DNA from: Paracoccaceae bacterium
Lineage (GTDB): Bacteria; Pseudomonadota; Alphaproteobacteria; Rhodobacterales; Rhodobacteraceae
Length of the DNA: 7,511 nucleotides
Assembly (NCBI GenBank): GCA_016764835.1
Contig: JAESRD010000239.1
Span: 1-7,511, forward strand
Direction: 5' to 3'
Shown: positions 1-6,303 of the stretch, piece after piece
Numbering within the stretch: the first letter of the stretch is position 1
How the letters are laid out: every line of letters starts with the position of its first letter
Program-made: the position numbers and the translations under genes
The notes under the pieces: generated by a model
Databases searched by the model: none
What the model saw: the letters and a program-made list of their open reading frames with translations, nothing else
What the model was told of the DNA's origin: nothing

Positions 1-1011
1 AACAAGCGCCATCTCGATATGTTGCTCGCCCATATGACCCTGTCTGACAAGCCGTTCATGGGTTCGGTCACCGAGCCGAGCCGGGCGCAAGACAGTGTCG
101 TTATGGCCAGCATTTTGTTTGGCGAAGACTTCGTTCAGAACAATACGGTGATGACATCGCTGATCAACATCAACTCACCACTGACATTTGATAATGTGAT
201 GATGGGCGCGCTGGAAGTATACGCCGCCAATAACCAAGCCTGCATCATCTCGCCGTTTATCGTCGGCGGGGCCATGGCGCCGGTCTCGATTGCCGGCACG
301 CTGACGCAGGCCTTAGCCGAAGTTCTGGCTGGTATTGCCTATAGCCAACTGTTGCGCCCCGGTGCCCCGGTTATTGCCGGTACTTTCGTGACCTCGATCG
401 ACATGAACAGCGGTGCGCCGACCTTTGGCACGCCCGAAGCGGCCATGGTCACCTACGGTATGGGACAGCTGATCCGGCGGCTTGGCTTGCCTTACCGCTC
501 ATCTGGTGGCTTCTCTGGCTCAAAACTACCTGACGCTCAAGCGGGCTATGAGAGCGCCAACTCTTTGAATGTCGGCCTGATGGCTGGCGTCAATTTCATG
601 TTGCATGCCTGCGGCCGGCTCGAAGGCGGGCTTTCAGCCTCGTTCGAAAAATTTGTGCTTGATGCCGACCAGCTTGGCGCCCTGCACAATATGGCCCGCG
701 GCATTGATATCAGCGAAGACGCCCAAGCCATGGGCGCTATCGAAGAGGTTGGCCCCGGCGGCCACTATCTTGGCTGCGCCCATACGCAAGCCAATTACAA
801 AACCGCGTTTTGGCGCTCAGACGTGCTCGACTACAAGCCCTATGAGGCTTGGGTAGAGGCAGGTAGCCCCGACACGCAAAGCCACGCCACTGCCCGTGTC
901 AAAAAGCTGCTCGACGCTTATAAGCAACCGCCGCTCGACCCGGCCATTGCCCAGCGTTTGGCCGACTATGTAGCAGCAAAGAAGGCCTCAATGCCTGACA
1001 GCTTTACCTAG
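1..1011 (+). CDS. MttB-superfamily (trimethylamine methyltransferase family) protein, 5'-truncated by the window edge
   Basis: The reading frame is open from base 1 to a TAG stop at 1009-1011, giving 336 C-terminal residues; family members are usually near 500 residues, so roughly the first third lies outside the window. Family-like blocks seen in order are GGAMAPVS (about residue 88), RPGAPVIAGTF then SGAPTFGTPEA (about 118-143), LPYRSS (about 163), GRLEGGLSASFEKF (about 206-219) and EEVGPGGHYLG (about 247-257). These match the corrinoid-dependent methylamine/betaine methyltransferase fold. Archaeal MttB reads an internal amber codon as pyrrolysine; this frame has no internal TAG, so it belongs with the non-pyrrolysine members, some of which demethylate glycine betaine or related quaternary amines. 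The actual substrate cannot be told from sequence. No corrinoid protein gene is visible downstream; the next gene runs the opposite way. Family call is firm, substrate unknown. Confidence 0.9.
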   Translation, partial: NKRHLDMLLAHMTLSDKPFMGSVTEPSRAQDSVVMASILFGEDFVQNNTVMTSLININSPLTFDNVMMGALEVYAANNQACIISPFIVGGAMAPVSIAGTLTQALAEVLAGIAYSQLLRPGAPVIAGTFVTSIDMNSGAPTFGTPEAAMVTYGMGQLIRRLGLPYRSSGGFSGSKLPDAQAGYESANSLNVGLMAGVNFMLHACGRLEGGLSASFEKFVLDADQLGALHNMARGIDISEDAQAMGAIEEVGPGGHYLGCAHTQANYKTAFWRSDVLDYKPYEAWVEAGSPDTQSHATARVKKLLDAYKQPPLDPAIAQRLADYVAAKKASMPDSFT

Positions 1012-1310
1012 ACAAGTTGCAGGGGGGGCAAGGCCGCGCGCAGCATCCTTGCCTCGCCCAGCAGCGCGATAAGCAGCTCAATATGGCCCGCTATCGAATA
1101 GTCGGGGGCAGAACAGACGCGCAGCGCGTTCATATCATGCTCGCGCTCCATTAGCTGTATCACCGCATTACCGGGGCGCGGGGCGCTGCCGCATTGCAAC
1201 AACCGGGTCAGGTGTTTGCCCCGGCGGTAGTCATTCACACCAAAGCGTGCGGCCTGAACGAGGATTTTTGGACGGTCCAAATGGCTGATCATTGAGAGCA
1301 AGTCTTGCAT
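1008..1310 (-). CDS. DUF6477 family protein (uncharacterised, typical of Rhodobacterales)
   Basis: A 100-residue protein with no known function. The N-terminal part has the recognisable signature RPKILVQAARFG-x-x-DYRR followed by HLTRLL (about residues 13-38), and the C-terminal part has a helical block around YSIAGHIELLIALLGEARML, which together resemble DUF6477. No signal peptide or membrane segment is seen; it should be cytoplasmic and mostly helical. The start at 1310 is chosen because AAAGG lies 8 bases upstream; an in-frame ATG five codons earlier (1325) has no Shine-Dalgarno sequence. Its stop codon overlaps the stop of the convergent MttB-like gene, and it is divergent from the DUF6456/helix-turn-helix gene, an arrangement I recall from other roseobacters. 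A regulatory partnership with that protein is inference only. Confidence 0.75.
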   Translation of the reverse strand: MQDLLSMISHLDRPKILVQAARFGVNDYRRGKHLTRLLQCGSAPRPGNAVIQLMEREHDMNALRVCSAPDYSIAGHIELLIALLGEARMLRAALPPLQLV

Positions 1311-1401
1311 GGCGAAACCTTTCATATTGCGTATCTTGTTGTTGCCTCACCATGGCACAACTTAAACGTGTGTTGCTTAGAAGACCTGTGGACAGAACGC
1401 T

Positions 1402-1410
1402 AATGGTTAA
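1402..1410 (-). promoter_or_regulatory. CtrA-type half site TTAACCATT
   Basis: The minus strand reads TTAACCATT, which contains the TTAACCAT form described for CtrA half sites in Caulobacter. It lies about 92 bases upstream of the DUF6477 start and about 230 bases upstream of the preferred DUF6456 start. There is no good second TTAA at the 7-base spacing of a full site. The identical 9-mer occurs in the ctrA upstream region of this same window, which strengthens the reading. Binding is not shown. Confidence 0.4.
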
Positions 1411-1453
1411 GAGTTTATCATTTGGAAACAGTAGCTAACGGCGCGTTCGAATA

Positions 1454-1481
1454 TTAACACATGGTCACGCCGCATTAATAT
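1454..1481 (+). promoter_or_regulatory. Candidate sigma70-type promoter for the DUF6456 gene
   Basis: TTAACA at 1454-1459 (5 of 6 to TTGACA) is followed after 16 bases by TAATAT at 1476-1481 (4 of 6 to TATAAT), placing a start near 1488. This would give a leader of about 150 bases to the preferred start codon at 1641, or about 78 to the alternative at 1566. AT-rich DNA makes such matches easy to find, so confidence is limited. Confidence 0.3.
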
Positions 1482-1627
1482 CTGAGTAATCATTCAACCT
1501 ACAGTTGTTAGATAGTCGAGAGCACAACTTGCCTCGTCAGAACCGCTATCCTGTGGGGGAATGCTATGGATCTGGCTACAGATTTCACCAAAGAACACGA
1601 CCAAACCACCCAACAAAATGCCCTTCT

Positions 1628-1633
1628 AGGAGG
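1628..1633 (+). promoter_or_regulatory. Ribosome binding site that decides the DUF6456 start
   Basis: AGGAGG, a perfect Shine-Dalgarno core, sits 7 bases before ATG 1641. The in-frame ATG at 1566 is preceded only by GGGGGA at 5 bases. The 25 residues between the two starts are polar and look unlike a folded domain, whereas the conserved-looking region begins right after 1641. This favours translation from 1641. Confidence 0.7.
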
Positions 1634-1640
1634 CGCATCA

Positions 1641-2735
1641 ATGGTCGGCGATTGGTCTGCCGATATCCCAGAATGGGTGCCGGAATACGTGCGCCATTAC
1701 ATTGCCCATACCGAATTTGGCGCGCCAATTCGCCAATTGGCCCGCGCGGCAAATGTACATGCGTCAACTGTCATGCGCCAAGTGCGCAGAATGGAAAGCC
1801 GCCGCGATGATCCTTTGGTTGATGGGGCCGTGCGCCGGCTCGCTGGTACCAAACAATTAGGGCAAACGCCGTTTCACAAGGATGTTCAACAGATGAACCA
1901 CCCCAGCGTCTTAGAATTTAAAGGGCTGCCCGACCAAGCGCAGGTAGAGCGCGAAGGTAAACGGCTGCTCAACCGTATGGCGCGGCCAGGGGCTATGCTG
2001 GCCGTTGCCCGCGATATGGAGATGGGTGTCGTCATCGAAGAAGATGCCGAAGGTATTGCCCAGCGCACTGCCGTTGTTGACCGTACCTTTGCTGAGGCGA
2101 TTGCCCTTAAAGAGTGGATCCAATGCGATGACCCTGAGGGGCGGATCGTGCGCTACACGATCAGCCCACAAGGCCGCAGCGCGCTCAAAAAATTCATGGG
2201 GGCAGGGCAGATAGGCTTTGCTGTGGCCCCTGCCCAGTTTGATCATTGTGACCCCGCAGCACCGGGCAATGACATCCGTTTGCGCCATATGCGCACGGTT
2301 ATGGCTGACAGTCCGTTGGCGGGGCTGTCACGGCGGCGCGATAAGAGTGGCAAGCCTTTTTTAGCGCGTGACCTCGTTGCGGCCGGTGAGCGGCTGCGTG
2401 AAGACTTCGAACTGGCTCAAGCTGGGCCAAAGACAACCCAAAACTGGGAGAGCTTTCTGACGGCGGGCATCACAGGCCACGCGCCATCTGACAGCAGAAA
2501 CCAAAGCGGTTCAGCCGCGGCGCAAGAGCGGGTATCGGCCGCGCTGAGTGATCTTGGCCCGGGCTTGGGTGACGTGGCCTTGCGGTGTTGCTGCTACCTT
2601 GAAGGTATGGAAAGCCTAGAGAAGCGGATGGATTGGTCAGCCCGGTCTGGCAAGATCGTGTTGCGCATCGCATTGCAGCGGCTCAAGCGGCACTACCATG
2701 AAACGCAAGGAAAATATGGGCCGATGATCGGCTAG
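1641..2735 (+). CDS. Helix-turn-helix protein with C-terminal DUF6456 domain
   Basis: A 364-residue protein from the preferred start (389 if begun at 1566). Residues about 28-51 (IRQLARAANVHASTVMRQVRR) read as a helix-turn-helix of the kind that binds DNA, followed by RRDDPLVD. The middle part is variable and contains a segment (about 150-190) that looks like a second winged-helix-like unit ending in ISPQGRSAL, as in MarR-like folds. The C-terminal third (about 222-355) contains SPLAGLSRRRDKSGKPFL and then LGPGLGDVALRCCCYLEG, WSARSGKIVLRIAL and RLKRHY, which I recognise as DUF6456. No transmembrane segment is seen. A DNA-binding regulatory role is inferred; target and signal are unknown. It is divergent from the DUF6477 gene and ends at its own terminator, so it is probably monocistronic. 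Three consecutive cysteines (CCC, about residue 316) in the DUF6456 part are notable and might be redox- or metal-sensitive, though nothing proves that. Confidence 0.8.
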   Translation: MVGDWSADIPEWVPEYVRHYIAHTEFGAPIRQLARAANVHASTVMRQVRRMESRRDDPLVDGAVRRLAGTKQLGQTPFHKDVQQMNHPSVLEFKGLPDQAQVEREGKRLLNRMARPGAMLAVARDMEMGVVIEEDAEGIAQRTAVVDRTFAEAIALKEWIQCDDPEGRIVRYTISPQGRSALKKFMGAGQIGFAVAPAQFDHCDPAAPGNDIRLRHMRTVMADSPLAGLSRRRDKSGKPFLARDLVAAGERLREDFELAQAGPKTTQNWESFLTAGITGHAPSDSRNQSGSAAAQERVSAALSDLGPGLGDVALRCCCYLEGMESLEKRMDWSARSGKIVLRIALQRLKRHYHETQGKYGPMIG

Positions 2736-2766
2736 CATAAGCGGCGATTAATGCGGCGCAGTCGAG

Positions 2767-2798
2767 CGGCCGGGGTGCACAAGCGCCTCGGCCGTTTT
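2767..2798 (+). terminator. Intrinsic terminator of the DUF6456 gene
   Basis: A 12-base-pair stem (2767-2778 with 2783-2794, ten Watson-Crick pairs and two G:U pairs) closes a 4-base ACAA loop and is followed directly by TTTT. It starts 31 bases after the DUF6456 stop codon. The stem is very GC-rich; the T tract is short. Confidence 0.75.
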
Positions 2799-2927
2799 GC
2801 TGTGCGGGGTGCTTTGGGCAGCGGCGTCAAACAGCCCAGCGGCTATTTGCCCCAAACCCGTGCCCGGCGCCCTGTTTCGGCGATTCGCCACAATCAGGTC
2901 TAAAAAGAGAACATGTAGAAGCGTGAA

Positions 2928-2936
2928 TTAACCATT
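2928..2936 (+). promoter_or_regulatory. CtrA-type half site TTAACCATT in a gene-free region
   Basis: Second copy in the window of TTAACCATT, here on the plus strand and followed by AAGC, so that it reads TTAACCATTAA. It lies about 140 bases upstream of the orphan terminator hairpin. No gene on the plus strand starts nearby, so if it is functional its target would be the putative short transcript ending at 3111. Confidence 0.35.
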
Positions 2937-2986
2937 AAGCTAAACCGCTTCGATTTGTTAACTTTTGCCCTGTTGTCGCCATAATT

Positions 2987-3111
2987 TTGACAAATTAATT
3001 TTCGGCTGATTGTTGCCGATCTCGTGCTAATTGGCCTGTTTGTTGTTAACTATTTGGTCATTTTTAGCGGCCTGAGGCGGCAAGAGTTGCACCGCCTCAG
3101 GTTATTTTTTT
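2987..3111 (+). ncRNA. Possible small RNA ending at the orphan terminator (boundaries uncertain)
   Basis: TTGACA at 2987-2992 is a perfect -35 element, but the region 15-18 bases downstream has only weak -10 matches. An RNA starting near 3002-3020 would be about 90-110 bases long. It would contain the short hairpin TCGGC/GCCGA (3002-3006 with 3015-3019), if it began early enough, and finish with the long terminator hairpin and T tract. Because the DUF6456 gene already has its own terminator at 2767-2798, a separate plus-strand transcript is the simplest reason for a second terminator. No known RNA family was recognised. Its last bases overlap the 3' end of aqpZ on the other strand. Confidence 0.25.
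3071..3111 (+). terminator. Strong plus-strand intrinsic terminator without an assigned gene
   Basis: CCTGAGGCGG (3071-3080) and CCGCCTCAGG (3092-3101) form a perfect 10-base-pair stem that can extend inward by CAA/TTG with a small bulge. It is followed by TTATTTTTTT to 3111. The T tract is on the plus strand only; on the minus strand the bases beyond the hairpin are CCGCTAAAAATG, so it is not a typical terminator for aqpZ, whose TAA stop (3110-3112) lies in the complementary A tract. Confidence 0.8.
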
Positions 3112-3802
3112 ATGATTCGCCGTCAGCGCGGGTTAGCCCAGCGGCAAAAACCAGCCCGGCAATCGCGCCGCCCGCAAGCGGGGCCAAGATAAACAACCAC
3201 AGATCAGCCAAAGCAGCACCACCAGAAAACAGCGCCGGGCCGATTGAGCGGGCCGGGTTTACCGAAACACCGGTAATGTTAATGCCGACGAGGTGGATTG
3301 CTGCCAATGTCAGCCCGATCACCAGCCCCGCCATTGCTGCCGGTTGGCTGGCTTGGGTGGCACCCAAGATCACAGTCACGAACAAAAAGGTGGCGACGAA
3401 CTCAAAGACCAATGCAGAGGTCATGGTATATTCGCCCAGATAGCCCGGCCCAAATCCGTTTTGCCCCAGCCCGTTTTCGGCCAGTGAATAATCTGCCTGA
3501 CCATTAGCGATCAGCAAGATCACCAAAGCGGCAAGAATGGCCCCGACGATTTGCGCAGCAGCATAGCCCGCAAAGTCTCGCACGCTCATGCGGCCCGCCG
3601 TGACCATGCCCAGCGACACGGCCGGGTTGAGATGTGCGCCCGATATTGCGCCAACCGAATAGGCGGCGGCAACGATCGACAGGCCAAAGGCCAGCGAAAT
3701 GCCGAGCATGCCAATTTGCGCGCCCATGAATACGGCAGAGCCGCAGCCGAAAAATACCAAAATGAATGTACCGAACACTTCGGCTATAAGCTTTTTGCTC
3801 AT
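3110..3802 (-). CDS. aqpZ: Aquaporin Z-type water channel
   Basis: A 230-residue member of the major intrinsic protein family, the usual length for AqpZ (E. coli about 231). It begins with the family-like SKKLIAEVFGTF and has six hydrophobic segments. Both half-helix signatures are present: SGAHLNPAV (NPA at 59-61) and SVNPARS (NPA at 182-184). By alignment from memory with E. coli AqpZ, the aromatic/arginine filter is Phe39, His170, Val179 and Arg185; Phe, His and Arg indicate an orthodox water channel rather than a glycerol facilitator, and Val replaces the usual Thr. It acts in the inner membrane, letting water cross during osmotic change. GGGGAAGG just before ATG 3802 supports the start. 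It is transcribed alone, divergent from lipA, with 222 bases between. Its 3' end overlaps a plus-strand terminator. Confidence 0.93.
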   Translation of the reverse strand: MSKKLIAEVFGTFILVFFGCGSAVFMGAQIGMLGISLAFGLSIVAAAYSVGAISGAHLNPAVSLGMVTAGRMSVRDFAGYAAAQIVGAILAALVILLIANGQADYSLAENGLGQNGFGPGYLGEYTMTSALVFEFVATFLFVTVILGATQASQPAAMAGLVIGLTLAAIHLVGINITGVSVNPARSIGPALFSGGAALADLWLFILAPLAGGAIAGLVFAAGLTRADGES

Positions 3803-3939
3803 TTGCCTTCCCCTATATTAAATGGCCACTCATTGGTGACCTGAGGCCAAATTGGCGCTCAAGCGACATCCTATCAAGGGGAAAACCACTGGGGGATTGA
3901 TCAAATTTGCCGCCAAAATACAGCCGGGCAAAAATTCAG

Positions 3940-3970
3940 TTGCGTCAGGCAAATACCAGCCTTGCATAAT
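3940..3970 (+). promoter_or_regulatory. Candidate lipA promoter in the aqpZ-lipA divergent region
   Basis: TTGCGT (3940-3945) and CATAAT (3965-3970, 5 of 6 to TATAAT) are 19 bases apart, slightly long. A second option is TTGACG at 3974-3979 with CCTAAA at 3998-4003. The rest of the 222-base gap (3803-4024) contains the palindromes GCCAAATTGGC (3846-3856) and TTGATCAA (3898-3905), whose binding factors are unknown, and no gene. Confidence 0.3.
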
Positions 3971-4024
3971 TAATTGACGACTTTACCCTCTAGAGTGCCT
4001 AAACCGTGAAGTCGGAGGACCGAT

Positions 4025-4984
4025 ATGCGTGATTTGAAACTGCCCGATCAGCGCCATCCTGAAAAGGCAAAGCGCCCCGATAATGTTCAGCCCAAAAAGC
4101 CGGACTGGATTAGGGTGAAAGCTCCAATATCGGCGGGCTATAACAAAACACGCAATATTATGCGCGAGCATAAGTTGACCACCGTTTGTGAAGAAGCCGG
4201 TTGTCCTAATGTTGGCGAATGTTGGTCGCAAGGCCACGCGACCATGATGATCATGGGCGAGGTCTGTACCCGCGCTTGCACATTCTGCAATATTGCCACC
4301 GGCAAGCCGCCCGAAGATCTTGATGTGTTCGAGCCGGGCCGGGTCGCTGATGCTGTCAAAAAGCTGGGCCTGAAACATGTCGTCATTACATCTGTCGACC
4401 GTGATGATATTGAGGACGGCGGCGCTGAGCATTTTGCCCAGACTATTCGCGCCATTCGCCGCCAAGCGCCAGATACAACGATCGAGATACTGACGCCTGA
4501 TTTTATTCGCTGCAAACCCGAAGTGCTCGAGATTGTCGTCGCGGCCAAGCCCGACGTGTTTAACCACAATCTAGAAACCGTGCCCGGCCTCTACCCTGAG
4601 GTCCGCCCCGGCGCGCGCTACTTCCATTCGCTGCGGCTATTGCAGCGGGTCAAAGAGCTCGACCCGACAATGTTCACCAAATCTGGCATAATGGTTGGCT
4701 TGGGCGAAGACCGCCAAGCAGTAATGCAGGTTATGGAAGACATGCGCGCCGCCGATATCGACTTTTTGACCATCGGCCAATATTTGCAGCCAACGCCAAA
4801 ACACCACCGGATTGACCGGTTTGTCACCCCTGACGAATTTGCCGCCTATGAGAAGGCCGCTTATGGTAAAGGCTTCCTTATGGTCTCGGCCACACCGCTG
4901 ACGCGTTCATCTTACCATGCGGGCGATGATTTTGCCCGTTTGCGGGCTGCACGCTTAGAGCGAATCGGTAGCCGTCCGACCTAA
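4025..4984 (+). CDS. lipA: Lipoyl synthase (radical SAM)
   Basis: A 319-residue enzyme that inserts two sulfur atoms into the octanoyl chain on lipoyl-dependent proteins (pyruvate and 2-oxoglutarate dehydrogenase E2 subunits, glycine cleavage H protein), in the cytoplasm. The N-terminal CX4CX5C motif (Cys55, Cys60, Cys66) binds the auxiliary 4Fe-4S cluster that donates sulfur. CX3CX2C (Cys81, Cys85, Cys88) binds the radical SAM cluster. The C-terminal RSSY motif (294-297) supplies the serine ligand of the auxiliary cluster. All key residues are intact and the length is normal. GGAGG 7-8 bases before ATG 4025 supports the start. lipB, the octanoyltransferase of the same pathway, is not in the window. 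The gene is divergent from aqpZ and convergent with mnmA, so probably transcribed alone. Confidence 0.97.
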   Translation: MRDLKLPDQRHPEKAKRPDNVQPKKPDWIRVKAPISAGYNKTRNIMREHKLTTVCEEAGCPNVGECWSQGHATMMIMGEVCTRACTFCNIATGKPPEDLDVFEPGRVADAVKKLGLKHVVITSVDRDDIEDGGAEHFAQTIRAIRRQAPDTTIEILTPDFIRCKPEVLEIVVAAKPDVFNHNLETVPGLYPEVRPGARYFHSLRLLQRVKELDPTMFTKSGIMVGLGEDRQAVMQVMEDMRAADIDFLTIGQYLQPTPKHHRIDRFVTPDEFAAYEKAAYGKGFLMVSATPLTRSSYHAGDDFARLRAARLERIGSRPT

Positions 4985-4992
4985 AGTGGTGG

Positions 4993-5016
4993 GGCAGGCG
5001 GGCTGTTAAGCCTGCC
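4993..5016. terminator. Hairpin between the convergent lipA and mnmA genes
   Basis: GGCAGGC (4993-4999) and GCCTGCC (5010-5016) form a 7-base-pair stem with a 10-base loop, filling most of the 32-base gap between the two stop codons. It could serve both strands. Neither side carries a proper T tract (TTAACCG on plus, CCACCACTTT on minus), so its strength as an intrinsic terminator is doubtful. Confidence 0.45.
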
Positions 5017-6153
5017 TTAACCGTTCCATATCCAACCACCGCCCAAAACACGGCTGCCTTCCTGGGCATAAAAGGCACAGGCCTGCCCGGCAGAAACCCC
5101 CAGCTCAGCCGCTGCCAGCTCTACCTCAGCCTCGGTCTCCGAGATAGGCCGCAGCACCGCATCGACCGGCGGACGGGTCGAGCGAATGCGTACTTTGATC
5201 TCGCGCTCGGCCACATCTGTCAGTTTGCCATCGCCTAGCCAGTTGACCTCACGTAGCGGCACACGCCGTGTTGCCAGCATATTTTTGGGGCCAACAATAA
5301 CCCTGCGCATTTCGACATCAAGTTTAACAACATAAAGCGGCTCGCTTAAGCCGCCAACACCAATGCCGCGGCGATGGCCAATCGTGTAATGAATCACCCC
5401 TTTATGCTGCCCCAAAACAGTGCCGTTCTGGTCAACAATATCGCCGGGCTCAACTGATCCGGGCCGCAGTTTTTCGATGACTGCGGCGTAGTTTCCGTCT
5501 GGCACGAAGCAGATATCTTGGCTGTCTGGCTTGTCGGCAACGGACAACCCGTAGCGTTTGGCCAGCGCCCGTGTCTCGGCTTTTGAGTGCAAATGTCCGA
5601 GCGGAAAACGCAGATAATCAAGCTGTGGCCGCGTGGTTGAAAACAGAAAATACGACTGGTCGCGGCCCGCATCGGCGGCGCTGTGCAGCTCTGCCCCATG
5701 CGCGCCATCGAAGCGCTGAATGTAGTGGCCAGTGGCCATGCAATCTGCCTCAAGATCCTTGGCCGTTTCCAGTAAGTCCTTGAATTTAACGCGTTCATTG
5801 CACCTAATGCAGGGCACAGGCGTGGCCCCAGCCAGATAGCTATCGGCAAATTCATCCATCACCGCTTCGCGAAAAGTGTTCTCATAGTCGAGCACATAAT
5901 GCGGAAAACCCATGGTTTCCGCGACACGGCGCGCATCATGAATATCGCGGCCCGCACAGCAGGCACCCTTCTTGGCCAAGGCAGCCCCAAGATCATAAAG
6001 TTGCAAGGTCACGCCGACAACATCATAGCCCTCTTCGGCCAGCATGGCGGCAACAACAGAACTGTCAACGCCGCCTGACATGGCCACGACAACGCGGGTG
6101 TCGCTGGGCGGGCCGGGAAAGCCGAGTGAGTTTAGAGCCGGATCGAGAGGCAT
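5017..6153 (-). CDS. mnmA: tRNA-specific 2-thiouridylase MnmA
   Basis: A 378-residue cytoplasmic enzyme that thiolates the wobble uridine (U34) of tRNAs for Lys, Glu and Gln, using ATP and persulfide sulfur from the cysteine desulfurase relay. The PP-loop SGGVDSS (26-32) binds ATP. Cys118 in RCNERVKF and Cys215 in SQDICFVP match the catalytic pair (Cys102 and Cys199 in E. coli). TGHY (141-144), GRDQSYFL (163-170) and [12 protein letters not shown] (257-268) are further family landmarks. A lysine- and cysteine-containing stretch near 60-68 (AKKGACC) is family-like for alphaproteobacteria. The length is normal. The start has only a weak Shine-Dalgarno sequence, but the N-terminal PALNSLGF leader fits roseobacter homologues as I recall them. 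The gene is convergent with lipA, divergent from sciP, and has a good upstream promoter match. Confidence 0.97.
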   Translation of the reverse strand: MPLDPALNSLGFPGPPSDTRVVVAMSGGVDSSVVAAMLAEEGYDVVGVTLQLYDLGAALAKKGACCAGRDIHDARRVAETMGFPHYVLDYENTFREAVMDEFADSYLAGATPVPCIRCNERVKFKDLLETAKDLEADCMATGHYIQRFDGAHGAELHSAADAGRDQSYFLFSTTRPQLDYLRFPLGHLHSKAETRALAKRYGLSVADKPDSQDICFVPDGNYAAVIEKLRPGSVEPGDIVDQNGTVLGQHKGVIHYTIGHRRGIGVGGLSEPLYVVKLDVEMRRVIVGPKNMLATRRVPLREVNWLGDGKLTDVAEREIKVRIRSTRPPVDAVLRPISETEAEVELAAAELGVSAGQACAFYAQEGSRVLGGGWIWNG

Positions 6154-6204
6154 TGGGTCATGTCCATATAGGGGCCAGGGGGCGGTCAGATAGAAGTCTG
6201 TCTG

Positions 6205-6232
6205 AATATAGGAAAATCCGCTCTATTCTCAA
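6205..6232 (-). promoter_or_regulatory. Probable sigma70-type promoter of mnmA
   Basis: On the minus strand TTGAGA (6232-6227) and TATATT (6210-6205) are each 5 of 6 to consensus and 16 bases apart. Transcription would start near 6198, giving a leader of about 45 bases to the mnmA ATG. For sciP on the other strand only weaker elements were seen, for example CTTAAT at 6251-6256 as a -10 candidate. Confidence 0.5.
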
Positions 6233-6303
6233 GCCCCGGTTTCACCCTGTCTTAATCGGCACCAGCCAGTTTCAACAGCGCAAACTTCACGGAGGGGTGA
6301 GAG

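Larger units (their letters stand above)
1311..1640. other. Divergent intergenic region between the DUF6477 and DUF6456 genes
   Basis: About 330 bases with no convincing coding content. The stretch 1400-1515 is clearly more A/T-rich than the flanks and holds most of the signals: a minus-strand TTAACCATT (1402-1410), a candidate plus-strand promoter (1454-1481) and other TTAA tetramers at 1362 and 1454. TGTGGACAG at 1387-1395 resembles a DnaA box in 7 of 9 positions but stands alone. Both flanking genes could be controlled from here. An in-frame extension of the DUF6456 gene up to ATG 1566 would reduce the gap. Confidence 0.5.
2736..3109. other. 374-base gene-free region between the DUF6456 gene and aqpZ
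   Basis: The first part (to about 2900) is GC-rich and contains the DUF6456 terminator plus smaller complementary stretches such as TTTGGG/CCCAAA around 2814-2868. From about 2895 to 3065 the base composition turns A/T-rich, with TTAACCATT at 2928-2936, GTTAAC at 2957 and 3045, and TTGACA at 2987. It ends in a strong plus-strand terminator. A GTG-started frame at 3024 would encode a hydrophobic stretch but lacks a Shine-Dalgarno sequence and only continues as antisense of aqpZ. No convincing protein gene is present. Confidence 0.6.

Noticed and set aside
1387..1395. TGTGGACAG, similar to a DnaA box
   Set aside because: Only 7 of 9 positions match and there is no second box or AT-rich unwinding element with replication genes nearby, so an origin is not supported.
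1911..2288. Long minus-strand frame inside the DUF6456 gene
   Set aside because: It is a shadow of a real gene; composition and lack of recognisable motifs give no support.
3024..3443. Plus-strand frame with a hydrophobic start (LIGLFVVNYLVIF) before and across the orphan terminator
   Set aside because: It would start at GTG without a ribosome binding site, would be interrupted by the terminator hairpin, and most of it is antisense of aqpZ with low-complexity Ala/Pro/Ser content.
3898..3905. TTGATCAA as a possible FNR-type site upstream of aqpZ
   Set aside because: The FNR consensus needs four bases between TTGAT and ATCAA; here the half sites are fused into a simple 8-base palindrome.
3983..4569. 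Long minus-strand frames opposite lipA
   Set aside because: lipA is certain with all catalytic motifs; the antisense frames have no family features and no start signals.
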